From contig NZ_RYFW01000002.1 in the NCBI RefSeq assembly GCF_004138335.1, positions 1,221,501-1,285,500 on the forward strand: a stretch of 64,000 nucleotides of DNA, written 5' to 3'. This document shows, one piece after another, positions 26,192 through 35,458 of this stretch. The stretch's first letter is position 1, and every line of letters begins with the position of its first letter. Made by a program: the position numbers and the translations under genes. Origin of the DNA: Peristeroidobacter agariperforans (GTDB lineage Bacteria > Pseudomonadota > Gammaproteobacteria > Steroidobacterales > Steroidobacteraceae). The notes under the pieces were generated by a model. That model was not told where the DNA came from. It saw only the letters and a program-made list of their open reading frames with translations, and made no database searches.

Positions 26192-26740
26192 GTGAGTCAG
26201 GACAAACGATCGGCGTCGCCGGATGACGAAGACGAACAGCGCGAGTACAGCTCGCCGGCGTGCTATCTGCACGAGTTCGAGACATATAACCGGGTCGACT
26301 CGGCCTCGCGAATCATTCATGCGTCGCCGGAAAGAATTTATCGTGCGCACATGGATCCGCGTGAGCTCATTGCCTGGTTGCCGCCCGAGGGCATGACCGG
26401 CCGCGTCGATCGATTCGAGCCCCGCGTAGGCGGCACTTATCGAATGGTGCTCACGTACGACCAACCGTCAGCTGCAGCCAAGACGACGGAGAACTCCGAT
26501 TCGGTGCAGGGTCGGTTCGTCGAGCTGGTGCCCGACCGGCTGATTGCGCAGCAGGTCACATTCGATTCCGACGATCCGGCGTTCGCGGGTGAGATGAAGA
26601 TCACATGGACCTTCATGCCGGCGCCGGAAGGCACGCGAGTGGAGGTTCGTTGCGAGAACGTGCCCAAGGGCATCAGCCCGGAGGATCACGCCGCGGGTCT
26701 GGCGTCATCGCTGGCAAACCTGGCGAAGTTTTGCGAATGA
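26192..26740 (+). CDS. SRPBCC (AHSA1-like START-fold) protein
   Basis: A 182-residue protein. After a charged N-terminal tail rich in Asp, Glu and Ser, residues about 40-180 form an SRPBCC domain: ASRIIHASPERIYRAHMDPRELIAWLPPEGMTG, EPRVGGTYRMVL, and WTFMPAPEGTRVEVRCENVP. The fold makes a deep hydrophobic cavity and serves in lipid or co-chaperone binding; no ligand can be named. I use the GTG at 26192, preceded by GGGGGA; another GTG at 26159 is in frame. It is followed after 38 bp by the metallophosphoesterase gene and could share its transcript. Confidence 0.82.
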   Translation: MSQDKRSASPDDEDEQREYSSPACYLHEFETYNRVDSASRIIHASPERIYRAHMDPRELIAWLPPEGMTGRVDRFEPRVGGTYRMVLTYDQPSAAAKTTENSDSVQGRFVELVPDRLIAQQVTFDSDDPAFAGEMKITWTFMPAPEGTRVEVRCENVPKGISPEDHAAGLASSLANLAKFCE

Positions 26741-26778
26741 GTCGTACGTAGCTGTCGACAGGGCAGGGCGCGTGGCCC

Positions 26779-27558
26779 ATGCTCGCGACGATGGCAACCA
26801 GAGTCTTCGCCGTGTCGGATATTCACGTCGACTTCGACGTCAATCTCCAATGGGTGCGGCAGCTGTCGCGGGCGGACTATCGCGACGACATCCTGATCCT
26901 GGCGGGCGACGTAACTCATAAGCCCGTCGAACTGGGCAGTTGCCTGAACGAGCTCGCGACCCGTTTCGCCAAAGTGCTGTTCGTGCCGGGGAACCACGAC
27001 GTGTGGGTATTGGGCGAGGCGCCGGAGCAAACCTCGCTGCAAAAGTTCGCCGACGTGGTGGCGCTGGCGGAACGCAGCGGCGCTTCGGTGCAGCCTTATC
27101 GGCGTGGCGACGTGCTGATCGCGCCGATGCTGAGCTGGTACGATTATTCCTTCGGTGAGCCCAGCGCCGAGTTGTACCACCTGTGGATGGACTTCCACGC
27201 TTGCCGGTGGCCGGCAGACTTCAAGCCTCAGGACGTGGCCACCTATTTCATGGATCGGAACCAGCGAAATTCAACCCAGGGCGCGGGCAAGGTCATCACG
27301 TTTTCTCATTTCCTGCCGCGCATCGACCTGATACCGGCGCAGGTTTCGAGCCGGCACCGCCTGCTCGATCCCGTGCTCGGCAGCTCGCGGCTGGACCGGC
27401 AGATCCGACAGCTGGGGTCGAGTATGCACGTGTATGGCCACAGCCATATCAATCGCCGCATCGACATCGATGGTGTAACGTACATCAACAATGCCCTGGG
27501 ATATCCTGGCGAGGAGCGCATCGCCAAACGCGAGCTCCTCTGCATCGACGAGCTATGA
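26779..27558 (+). CDS. Calcineurin-like metallophosphoesterase, PptH-like by context
   Basis: A 259-residue protein with the five metal-binding blocks in order: SDIHVD (D-x-H), LAGDVTH (GD), VPGNHDVW (GNHD), TFSHFLPR (H) and VYGHSHIN (GHxH). No signal peptide, so it is cytoplasmic. Its last four bases overlap the start of the phosphopantetheinyl transferase gene (ATGA at 27555-27558). In Mycobacterium tuberculosis the metallophosphoesterase PptH is likewise encoded upstream of and overlapping the transferase PptT, and removes phosphopantetheine from carrier proteins. I infer the same opposing activity here from gene order and family; the sequence alone would only support a phosphodiesterase. 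Two in-frame ATGs (26779, 26791) are possible starts. Confidence 0.87.
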   Translation: MLATMATRVFAVSDIHVDFDVNLQWVRQLSRADYRDDILILAGDVTHKPVELGSCLNELATRFAKVLFVPGNHDVWVLGEAPEQTSLQKFADVVALAERSGASVQPYRRGDVLIAPMLSWYDYSFGEPSAELYHLWMDFHACRWPADFKPQDVATYFMDRNQRNSTQGAGKVITFSHFLPRIDLIPAQVSSRHRLLDPVLGSSRLDRQIRQLGSSMHVYGHSHINRRIDIDGVTYINNALGYPGEERIAKRELLCIDEL

Positions 27559-28361
27559 CACCATTACGCCGTGACAGCCTGGTCGCCAGCCCGCGCCATA
27601 TCGATGTGTGGCTGGCCTATTACCACGAGATTGCCGATCCTGAGCTTCACAAGAACTATCGCGCGCTGCTGACCGAAGAGGAGCGCGGCAAGGAATTTCG
27701 TTTCTATTTTCCCGACGACCAGCGGCGCTATCTGGTGACTCGCGCGCTGGTGCGAACCGTGCTGTCGCGCTATCTGCACGTCCAGCCCACCGATTGGCGC
27801 TTCGCGAATAATCGCTACGGCCGGCCGGAGATCGCGAATCTCAGCCGCGAGGAGTGCGGCCTGTGCTTCAACATTTCGCACACTCGCGGATTGATTGCCC
27901 TGGGCGTCACCCAAGGCCGCGAGCTCGGCATCGACGTGGAGAACCTGCGAACTCGCGAGGTTTCGCTCGGCATCGCCGATCGCTTTTTCGCCAAGTCCGA
28001 AGTGGACGAGCTTGCGACCGTGCCGGAGGAGCGACAACAGGATCGCTTCTTCGAGTACTGGACGTTCAAGGAGTCCTATATCAAGGCGCGCGGCATGGGG
28101 TTGTCGATTCCGCTCGGGCAGTTCAGCTTTCACTATCCGCACGAGCGTGCGGTGAATCTGGCGGTTGATCCGTCGTTGGGAGACGACGCGAGCCGGTGGA
28201 GCTTCTGGCAGTACCGGCCGACGGACGAATATCTGATGGCGGTGTGCGCGGAGCGCCGCGGCGAAGGCGCTCCGTCGATTGCGTTGAGGAAGGTTGTGCC
28301 GTTGGTGGCGGAGGAGGGGGTGGAGGCGGAGGTGCTGAAGAGGTCGGAAGGGGGCGGCTGA
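27555..28361 (+). CDS. Sfp-type 4'-phosphopantetheinyl transferase
   Basis: A 268-residue enzyme of the Sfp/Gsp type. The two Mg-binding acidic residues are Asp127 and Glu129 in GIDVEN, the C-terminal signature is WTFKESYIKARG with Glu173 and Lys177, and His109 lies in NISHTRG. It transfers phosphopantetheine from coenzyme A to a serine of an acyl or peptidyl carrier protein. The start is the ATG inside the ATGA overlap; the longer frame to 27183 lies within the phosphoesterase gene. The last 20 residues are encoded by a very G-rich stretch. No polyketide, peptide synthetase or carrier protein gene is in the window, so its clients are elsewhere. It ends 6 bp before the convergent tadC. Confidence 0.93.
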   Translation: MTPLRRDSLVASPRHIDVWLAYYHEIADPELHKNYRALLTEEERGKEFRFYFPDDQRRYLVTRALVRTVLSRYLHVQPTDWRFANNRYGRPEIANLSREECGLCFNISHTRGLIALGVTQGRELGIDVENLRTREVSLGIADRFFAKSEVDELATVPEERQQDRFFEYWTFKESYIKARGMGLSIPLGQFSFHYPHERAVNLAVDPSLGDDASRWSFWQYRPTDEYLMAVCAERRGEGAPSIALRKVVPLVAEEGVEAEVLKRSEGGG

Positions 28362-28367
28362 CAAGCG

Positions 28368-29333
28368 CTAGTGCGCGATCTTTCCGAACACCTCTACCAA
28401 CCCGATGACCGCCGGGCCGATAACAACTAGGAAAAATGACGGGAACAGGAACAGCACCAGCGGGAAAACCATCTTTGTGCCGATCTTAGCTGCTTGTTCC
28501 TCGGCAGCCTGAGTACGTTTATCGCGGAACTCTTCCGAGTAAACACGCAGGGCATCGGCGATGCTCGTGCCAAAGCGCATCGTCTGCACCAGCAATGCAG
28601 TCATCCCGCGAATATCATCCAATCCGGTTCGCTCTGACAGATTCTTGAGAGCCGTGCCGCGCTCGACGCCGGCGCGCATCTCCGCGTTTACCAGCGCGAG
28701 CTCATCTCCGAGCGCAGGATGGCTCACCGCGAGCTCATCGGCGACTCGTGCCAAGGCGGGCGCCAGGCCCAGGCCGGATTCAACGCACACGACCAGAAGA
28801 TCGAGAGCGTCTGGGAATCCGGCGCGCAACGCTCGCTGCCGCTTCGCGACTTGTCGGTCGAGCCACGCAGAGCAAACGATCCAGCCGAGGTAACCTGCAC
28901 CGCCTGCCATCAACATCAGCTGGTTGGTGGAGATCTTTGGAAACAACGGTGACGCGAGCAGCACGGTCAGGGGCAGAATCGTTATCGCCAACGCTTTCGT
29001 GCCGTAATACAGTGTGCGGGCGTTTGCCGAGCGATAGCCGGCATGGACGAGCAAGCGCTCGACCCGTTTGCGTTCGCGATCGGAGCGAGGCGTAACCAGT
29101 GCGGCGAAGCTGCTCATATTCGCAGCCATGCTTGTTGCCACCGACGGACGCTCACCATCCGCTGAGCCCAGCTGTCCCAGACGGCGCCGCACCGGATCGA
29201 GCAGTCCCACGACGAACGCGGAAACCCCCATGGTGAGCGCGAATGCGGCAGCGGCGGCTAGCGCTATGAGCAGTATCCCGGCCCCGCCGTTATCGCCGAG
29301 GAAGTCCTGCAAGGAAATCAATACTGCGTCCAC
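28368..29333 (-). CDS. tadC: TadC, inner-membrane platform protein of the Tad pilus
   Basis: A 321-residue type II secretion F-domain protein. One span lies near 15-40, and the GspF domain at about 155-300 (DALDLLVVCVESGLGLAPALARVADEL, then FGTSIADALRVYSEEFRDKR) is followed by a final hydrophobic pair. With TadB it forms the membrane platform on which the CpaF ATPase acts. I place the start at a GTG (29333) with AGGAG five bases upstream; the ATG at 29375 would overlap tadB by 34 nt. This is the last gene of the pilus operon, 8 bp after tadB. Confidence 0.92.
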   Translation of the reverse strand: MDAVLISLQDFLGDNGGAGILLIALAAAAAFALTMGVSAFVVGLLDPVRRRLGQLGSADGERPSVATSMAANMSSFAALVTPRSDRERKRVERLLVHAGYRSANARTLYYGTKALAITILPLTVLLASPLFPKISTNQLMLMAGGAGYLGWIVCSAWLDRQVAKRQRALRAGFPDALDLLVVCVESGLGLAPALARVADELAVSHPALGDELALVNAEMRAGVERGTALKNLSERTGLDDIRGMTALLVQTMRFGTSIADALRVYSEEFRDKRTQAAEEQAAKIGTKMVFPLVLFLFPSFFLVVIGPAVIGLVEVFGKIAH

Positions 29334-29341
29334 AGGAGCTC

Positions 29342-30316
29342 CTAGATGTCGAGACGGACCAGGCGCCGAATCCAAAGGATCCCGATCGATCCCATGACTA
29401 CCGCGCAGGAGATCATCGTCGGCCCTTTGGGGTGGTCGATCAGTCGGGCGATATAGTCGGGATGTAACATCCAGAGGACCCCGAACAGGACGATCGGAGT
29501 CATCGACAAGATCCAGCCCGACAGCCGTCCTTCCGCGGAGAGGGTCTTGACACGCCGTTGGAAGCGAAAGCGGCCGCGGATCACGCCGCTGATCTTCGCG
29601 AGATTTTCGGCGAGATTGCCGCCGGACTCACGCTGCACGATTACGGCCGTGATCAATGCAGTCACGGAGACACTGGGCACTCGCTGCAACATTCCAAATA
29701 ATGCGCGTCGGGGATCGTTGCCGTAGCTGAGATCGGCGAAGGTAAGCTCGAATTCGCGCGAAATGGGCTCTTCCATGTCTTCGGCGACCAGTTTCAGGCA
29801 GTGGCCGAACGGATGACCTGCCTTGAGCGCACGCTGAATCATGTCGATCGCATCCGGCATCTGCTCTTCGAAGCGCGCGAAGCGCTGTGTACGTTGACGG
29901 AGGACTATGACGAAGGGAGCGGCCAGCCCGATGAGTCCGCTCGAGAGCGCCACGAGCCACCACCGCGACAGGACCCAGCCACCGAGCATGCCGCCGATGC
30001 ACAAACATATCGCGAGCAGAACTATGCGGTAGGCGCTGGTCTCGCGCCCGGCCTGCTCCAGAATGCGGGCCAGCCGCTCCATGCCGGGCATGGATTCCAG
30101 CATCCGTTCGAAGGGCGACAGCTCGCGCAGATACTTCTCCCGGAGCAGAGACGTGAACTCCGGTCCTCCCGAAGCATCGGCCAGCCGTTGCAGCCGCTCG
30201 TGGATGCGCTTGCTCATTTTGCGAGAGTCGCTGAAGACCGGAACCACCGTGCCCTGCAAGAGCAACACCACGGTGAAGAACACCAGCAAAACGAACAGCC
30301 ATATGCCGTTGGACAT
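29342..30316 (-). CDS. tadB: TadB, inner-membrane platform protein of the Tad pilus
   Basis: A 324-residue F-domain protein with one N-terminal span (GIWLFVLLVFFTVVLLL), a soluble stretch, two spans at about 95-135, the GspF domain (PDAIDMIQRALKAGHPFGHCLKLVAEDM, then VIVQRESGGNLAENLAKISGVIRGR) and two C-terminal spans. It is the partner of TadC. The ATG follows the cpaF stop by 3 bp, so the two are translated together. Confidence 0.93.
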   Translation of the reverse strand: MSNGIWLFVLLVFFTVVLLLQGTVVPVFSDSRKMSKRIHERLQRLADASGGPEFTSLLREKYLRELSPFERMLESMPGMERLARILEQAGRETSAYRIVLLAICLCIGGMLGGWVLSRWWLVALSSGLIGLAAPFVIVLRQRTQRFARFEEQMPDAIDMIQRALKAGHPFGHCLKLVAEDMEEPISREFELTFADLSYGNDPRRALFGMLQRVPSVSVTALITAVIVQRESGGNLAENLAKISGVIRGRFRFQRRVKTLSAEGRLSGWILSMTPIVLFGVLWMLHPDYIARLIDHPKGPTMISCAVVMGSIGILWIRRLVRLDI

Positions 30317-30319
30317 GAC

Positions 30320-31693
30320 TTATCTCCGCGTGAACTGAGCGCCGGCGCCGTCGGCCCGGAACACGTCGATCGGCAGCTCGATGCCACGGGCGTGCACTTC
30401 TCGCAGGAACGCCGGCACGATGCCCGTCGGCTTGAGCTCGCCGAGCACGTTCCCTTTGGCATCGACGCCGCGCCGCTCGAAGGCGAACAGCTCCGTCGAG
30501 GTGATGATGTCGCCTTCCATGCCGTTGATCTCCTGCAGGCTGACGACGCGCCGCCGGCCGTCTTCCATGCGTTCGACCTGAATGACGATGTCGATCGCCG
30601 ATGCGATCTGGGAACGCAGCGCCTTGGTGGGAAAGCTGATGCCAGTCAGCGACACCATATTCTCAATTCGTCCAAGAGCATCGCGCGGTGTATTGGCGTG
30701 AATGGTCGTCAATGACCCATCGTGGCCCGTGTTCATCGCCTGCAGCATGTCCAGCGCTTCGCCGCCACGAACTTCGCCCAGCACGATGCGATCCGGTCGC
30801 ATGCGCAAGCTGTTTCGTACCAGGTCACGCTGGGTGACGGCACCGCGGCCCTCGATGTTCGGCGGGCGTGTTTCCAATCGCACGACGTGCGGCTGTTGTA
30901 ATTGTAATTCCGCCGAGTCTTCGATCGTGACGATGCGATCGGTGTCGGGAATGAAACCGGACATCAGGTTGAGCAACGTGGTCTTGCCCGCGCCCGTGCC
31001 ACCGGAAACCACCACATTCAAGCGTGTCTTCACGATCGCATTCATCACTTGCGCGATCGCCGGCGTGAGGCTGCCGAGTTGAATCAGATCGTCGATGGTG
31101 AGCAGCTCGACCGCGAAACGTCGGATCGAGAGCGTGGGCCCATCGATGGCCAGGGGTGGAATGATTGCGTTGACGCGCGAGCCGTCCTTCAGTCGTGCGT
31201 CCACCATCGGCGACGATTCGTCAATGCGGCGGCCGACCGCCGATACGATGCGATCGATGATGTTCAGCAAGTGAGCGTCGTTCGTGAACATGATGTTGGT
31301 GAGCTCGAGCTTGCCGCGTCGCTCGACATAGACCTGGCGGGCGCCGTTGACCAGGATGTCCGAGACGGTTTTGTCGGCGAGCAGCGGCTCGAGCGGACCG
31401 AGCCCGAGCACTTCATCCTCGATGCGACGGACGATGCGTTGGCGCGAAGCGATGCTGAGCGGTGCGCGCTCTTCGGCGATGAGGTTCTCGCAGACCTCGC
31501 GAATCTGCCGGCGCGCGTCCTTGTCTTCCATGCCGCCCAGCAGCGACAGATCGAGCACTTTGAGCAGGCGCTGATAGATGGTCTCCTTCCACTCCCGCTC
31601 GGCGGGCGACAGCGGTCGCATGCGGTCATCAGTCTCGCCGGGCTCGCCCGATGCGATGGAGTGTCTGGCAGCCAGACTGAGGTCTGCGCTCAT
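30320..31693 (-). CDS. tadA: TadA/CpaF, secretion ATPase of the Tad pilus
   Basis: A 457-residue type II/IV secretion ATPase. Residues 110-190 form the N-terminal PAS-like domain ([22 protein letters not shown]), Walker A is [12 protein letters not shown] at 231-242, followed by the Asp box (TIEDSAEL), Walker B region ([21 protein letters not shown]) and His box ([14 protein letters not shown]). It powers assembly, and by family knowledge also retraction, of the Flp pilus. Its start overlaps the cpaE stop as ATGA. The opposite strand carries shadow frames only. Confidence 0.95.
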   Translation of the reverse strand: MSADLSLAARHSIASGEPGETDDRMRPLSPAEREWKETIYQRLLKVLDLSLLGGMEDKDARRQIREVCENLIAEERAPLSIASRQRIVRRIEDEVLGLGPLEPLLADKTVSDILVNGARQVYVERRGKLELTNIMFTNDAHLLNIIDRIVSAVGRRIDESSPMVDARLKDGSRVNAIIPPLAIDGPTLSIRRFAVELLTIDDLIQLGSLTPAIAQVMNAIVKTRLNVVVSGGTGAGKTTLLNLMSGFIPDTDRIVTIEDSAELQLQQPHVVRLETRPPNIEGRGAVTQRDLVRNSLRMRPDRIVLGEVRGGEALDMLQAMNTGHDGSLTTIHANTPRDALGRIENMVSLTGISFPTKALRSQIASAIDIVIQVERMEDGRRRVVSLQEINGMEGDIITSTELFAFERRGVDAKGNVLGELKPTGIVPAFLREVHARGIELPIDVFRADGAGAQFTRR

Positions 31694-32883
31694 CGTGATC
31701 TCCCGGGAATCAAACTGGAAAAGGTGCGCGCGATAATGCCGGAGCGCCGCTGGACGGAGGTGCCGCCGAGGCGCGTCTCCAAAGTCATCACCGCGCGCGT
31801 GATCGATGCGGATGCGGCGTAGTCGAGCAGGGCAGTGCCGCTATTGATGCATTCAGAAACGGTTTTGTAATCGTTGGGTACGAGCGTGGGCGCGTTGCAT
31901 GCTAGCGCCTTCTGGATGTCGTCGACGCCGATCTCCGAGCTCTTGTCGTGACGATTAATGACGACACACAGCTGATCCTTGGCGACGCCGACATCCGAGC
32001 GCAGCCATTGAATCAGTCGTGTCGCGTCGCGCACAGCGGTAACGGATTGCTGAAGAACGATGACGATTTGATTCGTTCGCTGCATTACGGCCGTCGTGAC
32101 CTCATCCACGCAGCGGGGCATGTCAAGCACCACGTGCTCATGAGTGCGCAGCGTGACGTCCAGCAGTTGACCGACCGCGCCGGCTGAGATCGCGCCCGGC
32201 GCGAGCGGCTCATCGGCGGCGTGGCTCAGAACGTTGAGCCCTGACGCGTGCTTTGCGAAGTAGCCGTCGAGCGCCACTTCATCGAGCTGGCTCAGGTTGT
32301 CCAGCGCCTGCGCGATGCCGCGTTTGGGATAAAGATCCAGATAGAGTGGGGCGGCGCCGAACTGCAAGTCGAGGTCGAGCAATGCCACTCGTTGCTTCGA
32401 TTTCGCGGCGAGCACGTGTGCGACGTTGCATGCGAGCAGGGTCGCGCCACAGCCGCCCTTGGCATTCATGAATACCGAGATCCGCGCAGCGGTCACCGGA
32501 GCCGGGCGGCGGCGCTCGTCCTGAGTGCGTTGCAGCGCTTGCAACAGATCGGCGGGGTTGAGGGGGTCGGGAATGAGATCGCGAGCGCCGGCCTGCATCG
32601 CCAAGCGCATCACGTTCATCTCGTTCGCTGCGCCGACCACGATAAGCGCGGGCCTGCGGTCTGGCGAACGCGCGGCAATCGCTTCCAACTCCTCACGCCA
32701 CAAATGGCTTAAATGCAGGATGACGACATCCGGCAGCGAATCCACGCCATGCAACGGATCGACGTGCCCGTTGCTGTTTAGCTGTCGCGATGGATTGAAA
32801 TCCGCGGCCGCCAGGATTTGCTCGAGATGATCGAGCATGTCCTTGCGGCGCGCGACGAGCAGGATATGACGAGGGTGCGTCAT
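31690..32883 (-). CDS. cpaE: CpaE/TadZ, MinD-like localisation protein with atypical Walker A
   Basis: A 397-residue protein: a receiver-like domain at about 5-120 ([41 protein letters not shown]) and a MinD/ParA-type domain from about 133. The P-loop reads KGGCGATLL (142-150): the deviant signature lysine is present but the usual GK[S/T] lysine is Ala, as in other TadZ/CpaE proteins. It directs the pilus machine to the cell pole. The receiver-like part keeps no obvious phospho-acceptor Asp in the canonical setting. Start and stop overlap the flanking genes by 4 nt. Confidence 0.92.
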   Translation of the reverse strand: MTHPRHILLVARRKDMLDHLEQILAAADFNPSRQLNSNGHVDPLHGVDSLPDVVILHLSHLWREELEAIAARSPDRRPALIVVGAANEMNVMRLAMQAGARDLIPDPLNPADLLQALQRTQDERRRPAPVTAARISVFMNAKGGCGATLLACNVAHVLAAKSKQRVALLDLDLQFGAAPLYLDLYPKRGIAQALDNLSQLDEVALDGYFAKHASGLNVLSHAADEPLAPGAISAGAVGQLLDVTLRTHEHVVLDMPRCVDEVTTAVMQRTNQIVIVLQQSVTAVRDATRLIQWLRSDVGVAKDQLCVVINRHDKSSEIGVDDIQKALACNAPTLVPNDYKTVSECINSGTALLDYAASASITRAVMTLETRLGGTSVQRRSGIIARTFSSLIPGRSR

Positions 32884-33365
32884 GCGGGTACTACCGTGCA
32901 GGGAAGGAAAGCCTGTTGCGTCGGCGAATACCCGAGGCTCTCGATGGGCAGCGTCGCGGTGAAAGCCGGCATCAGAAATTCGGGCATGACGAATGGAATC
33001 AGCAACTGTACCGAGTAGTCGACGATCTGCACCCGGACGTAGCGGATGGCGGCATAACTCCCCACCGGATTCGCTAGCGGGGCGCCTGCCTGATCCAGAT
33101 AGGAGACCACGACATTGTCGGTCGTCAGGCCCGGAGCGATGAGGCTGGAGCCGTTCGCAGTGGCGAAGATCGCGACTCGCGCTGGCCCTGAATCACCGAC
33201 CGGACAGATCGCAGCCACTCGGGCGCCACGGCGCGTACTCTCGGCAAGCGCATTGGCCATGAACAGCGCCCGGCCGAACTCGATTACGCCGAACATCACC
33301 ATGAACAGCACGGCGGCGACGATGGCGAACTCGACACAGGTGACACCTTGCTGATGACGGCGCAT
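32880..33365 (-). CDS. TadE-like pseudopilin (downstream copy)
   Basis: A 161-residue protein starting MRRHQQGVTCVEFAIVAAVLFMVMFGVIEFGRALF, the TadE pattern of a short basic leader, a Gly followed four residues later by Val-Glu-Phe, and one N-terminal helix. Family knowledge says the prepilin peptidase CpaA/TadV cuts such proteins after the Gly. The rest is periplasmic. It overlaps cpaE by ATGA and follows the second TadE-like gene by 2 bp. Minor pilins of this class help pilus assembly or adhesion; individual roles cannot be assigned. Confidence 0.88.
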   Translation of the reverse strand: MRRHQQGVTCVEFAIVAAVLFMVMFGVIEFGRALFMANALAESTRRGARVAAICPVGDSGPARVAIFATANGSSLIAPGLTTDNVVVSYLDQAGAPLANPVGSYAAIRYVRVQIVDYSVQLLIPFVMPEFLMPAFTATLPIESLGYSPTQQAFLPCTVVPA

Positions 33366-33367
33366 GA

Positions 33368-33832
33368 CTACCTCATGATGACGGCGGCGGACAGCGTCAT
33401 GGAGAGATCGATCCCGTCCCCAAGGCCGAACGTCGGCAGCGTCGCGCCGAGCATCGGTTCGTAAACGTATGTGGCGGCGACCGATATGAAGCCGTTGCCG
33501 TTGTTGGACACGATGACGGCGCCCGGATCCATTCCCTCCAGCAGCGGCCCGCCAGTGCCAGCCGTGTTACCGGTCATTACCAGATTCACCGTCGCGGTGC
33601 GCATCTCGTTCGTTATATTCACGACTCGGGTACTGTTGGTTGCAGCGGCAGCAGCATAGCGCGCGCCATCTCGAACGGCTTTGACGAGTGTGTTGTATTG
33701 AAACAGCACGCGGCCAATCTCGGCGGTTGCAAACATCAGCAGGAACAGAATCGGCGCGCAGATCGCAAACTCGACGGTTGCGATCCCTCGTTGCCCGTGC
33801 GCTCCTGAAGAGAGAGTGTGCATGTGAGTCAT
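33368..33832 (-). CDS. TadE-like pseudopilin (upstream copy)
   Basis: A 154-residue protein with a longer polar leader, then QRGIATVEFAICAPILFLLMFATAEIGRVLFQYNTLVKAVRDGARYAA: the processing Gly, Glu at +5 and the single hydrophobic helix of TadE. The C-terminal part is periplasmic, rich in Thr, Asn and Gly. It lies 4 bp after the TadG-like gene. Compared with the neighbouring copy the leader and tail differ strongly, so they are paralogues rather than a recent duplication. Confidence 0.88.
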   Translation of the reverse strand: MTHMHTLSSGAHGQRGIATVEFAICAPILFLLMFATAEIGRVLFQYNTLVKAVRDGARYAAAAATNSTRVVNITNEMRTATVNLVMTGNTAGTGGPLLEGMDPGAVIVSNNGNGFISVAATYVYEPMLGATLPTFGLGDGIDLSMTLSAAVIMR

Positions 33833-33836
33833 GCCT

Positions 33837-35120
33837 TCATGAATCGTTACTGGCTGGGTCGTCGTACAGCTGAATGATCTGCGGTCCGAAGCTGGTGACC
33901 GGATTGGGCCCCGGCGTGCCGTTGACGGAGCAGTCGTCGACGAACTGCCCGAACACGTTCGAAACCGTGCCGCCCATTTGGACCGGCTGCAGCAGAAAGA
34001 AACAGGCGAAGCCCAGCAACGGCACCGATCCAGCGCCTCCGACGGTACCGGAACAGTCGCCGACGGGAACCGCGAGAACGCGGCGTCCGAACGCGCCGGT
34101 GCCGCCGTCCGTGATAGGCGGATAATCGTAGTCTTCGTTATTCAGTTGCTCTTCATAGTCTCGATAGTCGAACAGCCGATCGCGGATATTCTCGGGCGTG
34201 ATTCGATCGCCGCCCTGATAGACGTCGTAACCCTGGGTGAGATCGCGCTCATCGCGGGGCCTCGCGGTCACTTCCGGCGACTGGCCTTCCACGATCACAT
34301 CGGGAGGATATTCCGTCGCGTTCACCGGTCCCTGATATCGGCCGAAGCGCGTGTTCAAGCCTTGCGCCACCGGGCCGACCAGGCCACCGGGTTGGGTTTC
34401 TATCGTCGTGCCGCCGGCGAGGCAGGCGCTGTAGCTGCCCGCCATGTTTTGAAGAACGACGCTGCCGCCGGGTGCGCCGAGCCGAATCAATTGAAAGTTG
34501 CCGGGCCCGACTGTGGATTGACCGCCAGGCGTCGCATTCTTGAGGACCACTGCCTCGTTGTTCTCGTAGCCCCACATCCCCGGTCCACCGGGAGAACCGC
34601 ACACCATCATGGGCGCCAGGTTACAAACGGTGCTGCCGGCATTCAGTGTGCGGGGGCCGGCAACAGCGGTCGCGGACACCGTTTTCTCGAAAATGCCGCC
34701 AACACTCACCAACCATGCGGGCATAACAAAGCCGGTTGCACGCACGCGAACGTAAGGACCGTTCGGCGCACCAGCAGCGAATGGAGGCAGCGTCGCGGAG
34801 AATTCCACGGCGACGTCCAGGTCACCGTCGCCGCTGCCATAAGAGATCTCCAGCTCTCGATTGCCTGCGGTCTCTGCATTGCGAGTGAATGCGTCGAACG
34901 CTTCTGCCTCGGCCGCGATGATGTTCCCTTCAGTGGCGGTGAGCGTTTTTGCGGCGGCGAGCGCCGCCGCGTCCACTGCGTTTTGCAAACGCGTCTTGTT
35001 GAGAAACGCATGTCCCATGTCGAGGGCCAATCCCGCCGTCAGGATCAGTGCGCTCATTGCAATTGCAATCAGGACGGCAACGACGCCGCGTTGAGCATGG
35101 GGTGATTCGTGCAACGGCAT
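33837..35120 (-). CDS. TadG-like pilus-assembly protein
   Basis: A 427-residue protein. The N-terminus is the Tad domain: AQRGVVAVLIAIAMSALILTAG, LALDMGHAFLNKTRLQNAVDAAALAAAKTL, which combines a pilin-like helix with a helical segment. The remainder is extracytoplasmic, contains five or six Cys and long Gly/Pro/Asn stretches, and ends PASNDS. It lacks a clear von Willebrand MIDAS motif, so it corresponds to the TadG-related rather than the full VWA type. Family members anchor or tip the pilus. It is followed immediately by the TadE-like genes. Confidence 0.87.
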   Translation of the reverse strand: MPLHESPHAQRGVVAVLIAIAMSALILTAGLALDMGHAFLNKTRLQNAVDAAALAAAKTLTATEGNIIAAEAEAFDAFTRNAETAGNRELEISYGSGDGDLDVAVEFSATLPPFAAGAPNGPYVRVRATGFVMPAWLVSVGGIFEKTVSATAVAGPRTLNAGSTVCNLAPMMVCGSPGGPGMWGYENNEAVVLKNATPGGQSTVGPGNFQLIRLGAPGGSVVLQNMAGSYSACLAGGTTIETQPGGLVGPVAQGLNTRFGRYQGPVNATEYPPDVIVEGQSPEVTARPRDERDLTQGYDVYQGGDRITPENIRDRLFDYRDYEEQLNNEDYDYPPITDGGTGAFGRRVLAVPVGDCSGTVGGAGSVPLLGFACFFLLQPVQMGGTVSNVFGQFVDDCSVNGTPGPNPVTSFGPQIIQLYDDPASNDS

Positions 35121-35150
35121 GGCAAGCTCCTCAGCGCGGGTTGGCGAACA

Positions 35151-35429
35151 TCAGTTGGTGCCGACCTCGAAGATGATGGGCTGTTTCACTTCGGTGTTGC
35201 CCTTGGCGACGTCCTTGCGATAGACATCGAGCGCGTTTTCCAAGCGTGCGCCGTCGGTCACTTCAGGCGGAAGCTCCGCTGGATTGCTGGCGGCGACTGG
35301 ATCGAAAGTTTGCGCCTGGACCATTTGCTGGACCGAGCTGCCGTAATCGGCATCGCTCAGCGGAGTGTCGGCGCAACCAGCGACTGCGACCGCGGCGATC
35401 GCGACGGCGGAGGGTTTGGTGATGTTCAT
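35151..35429 (-). CDS. Small lipoprotein of the Tad locus
   Basis: A 92-residue protein with signal peptide and lipobox VAVAGC (Cys19), so a 74-residue mature lipoprotein. It continues SDADYGSSVQQMVQAQTFDP and contains LENALDVYRKDVAKG near the C-terminus, a pattern I associate with small lipoproteins seen in other tad loci. It sits between the secretin and TadG-like genes, where CpaD/RcpB or the TadD pilotin often lie; neither of those is present as such. It could help the secretin insert in the outer membrane, which is inference from position. Confidence 0.8.
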   Translation of the reverse strand: MNITKPSAVAIAAVAVAGCADTPLSDADYGSSVQQMVQAQTFDPVAASNPAELPPEVTDGARLENALDVYRKDVAKGNTEVKQPIIFEVGTN

Positions 35430-35458
35430 GAGTCATTCCTGGCGGTGGGCGATGCGGG

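Noticed and set aside
26741-26778. A 12-mer ACGTAGCTGTCG also found near the LysR site at 49911
   Set aside because: Single short match without inverted partner here; probably chance.
28310-28361. G-rich run at the 3' end of the phosphopantetheinyl transferase gene as a possible G-quadruplex
   Set aside because: Only one tract has more than three Gs and it encodes an ordinary Glu/Gly/Val tail; weak evidence for a functional structure.
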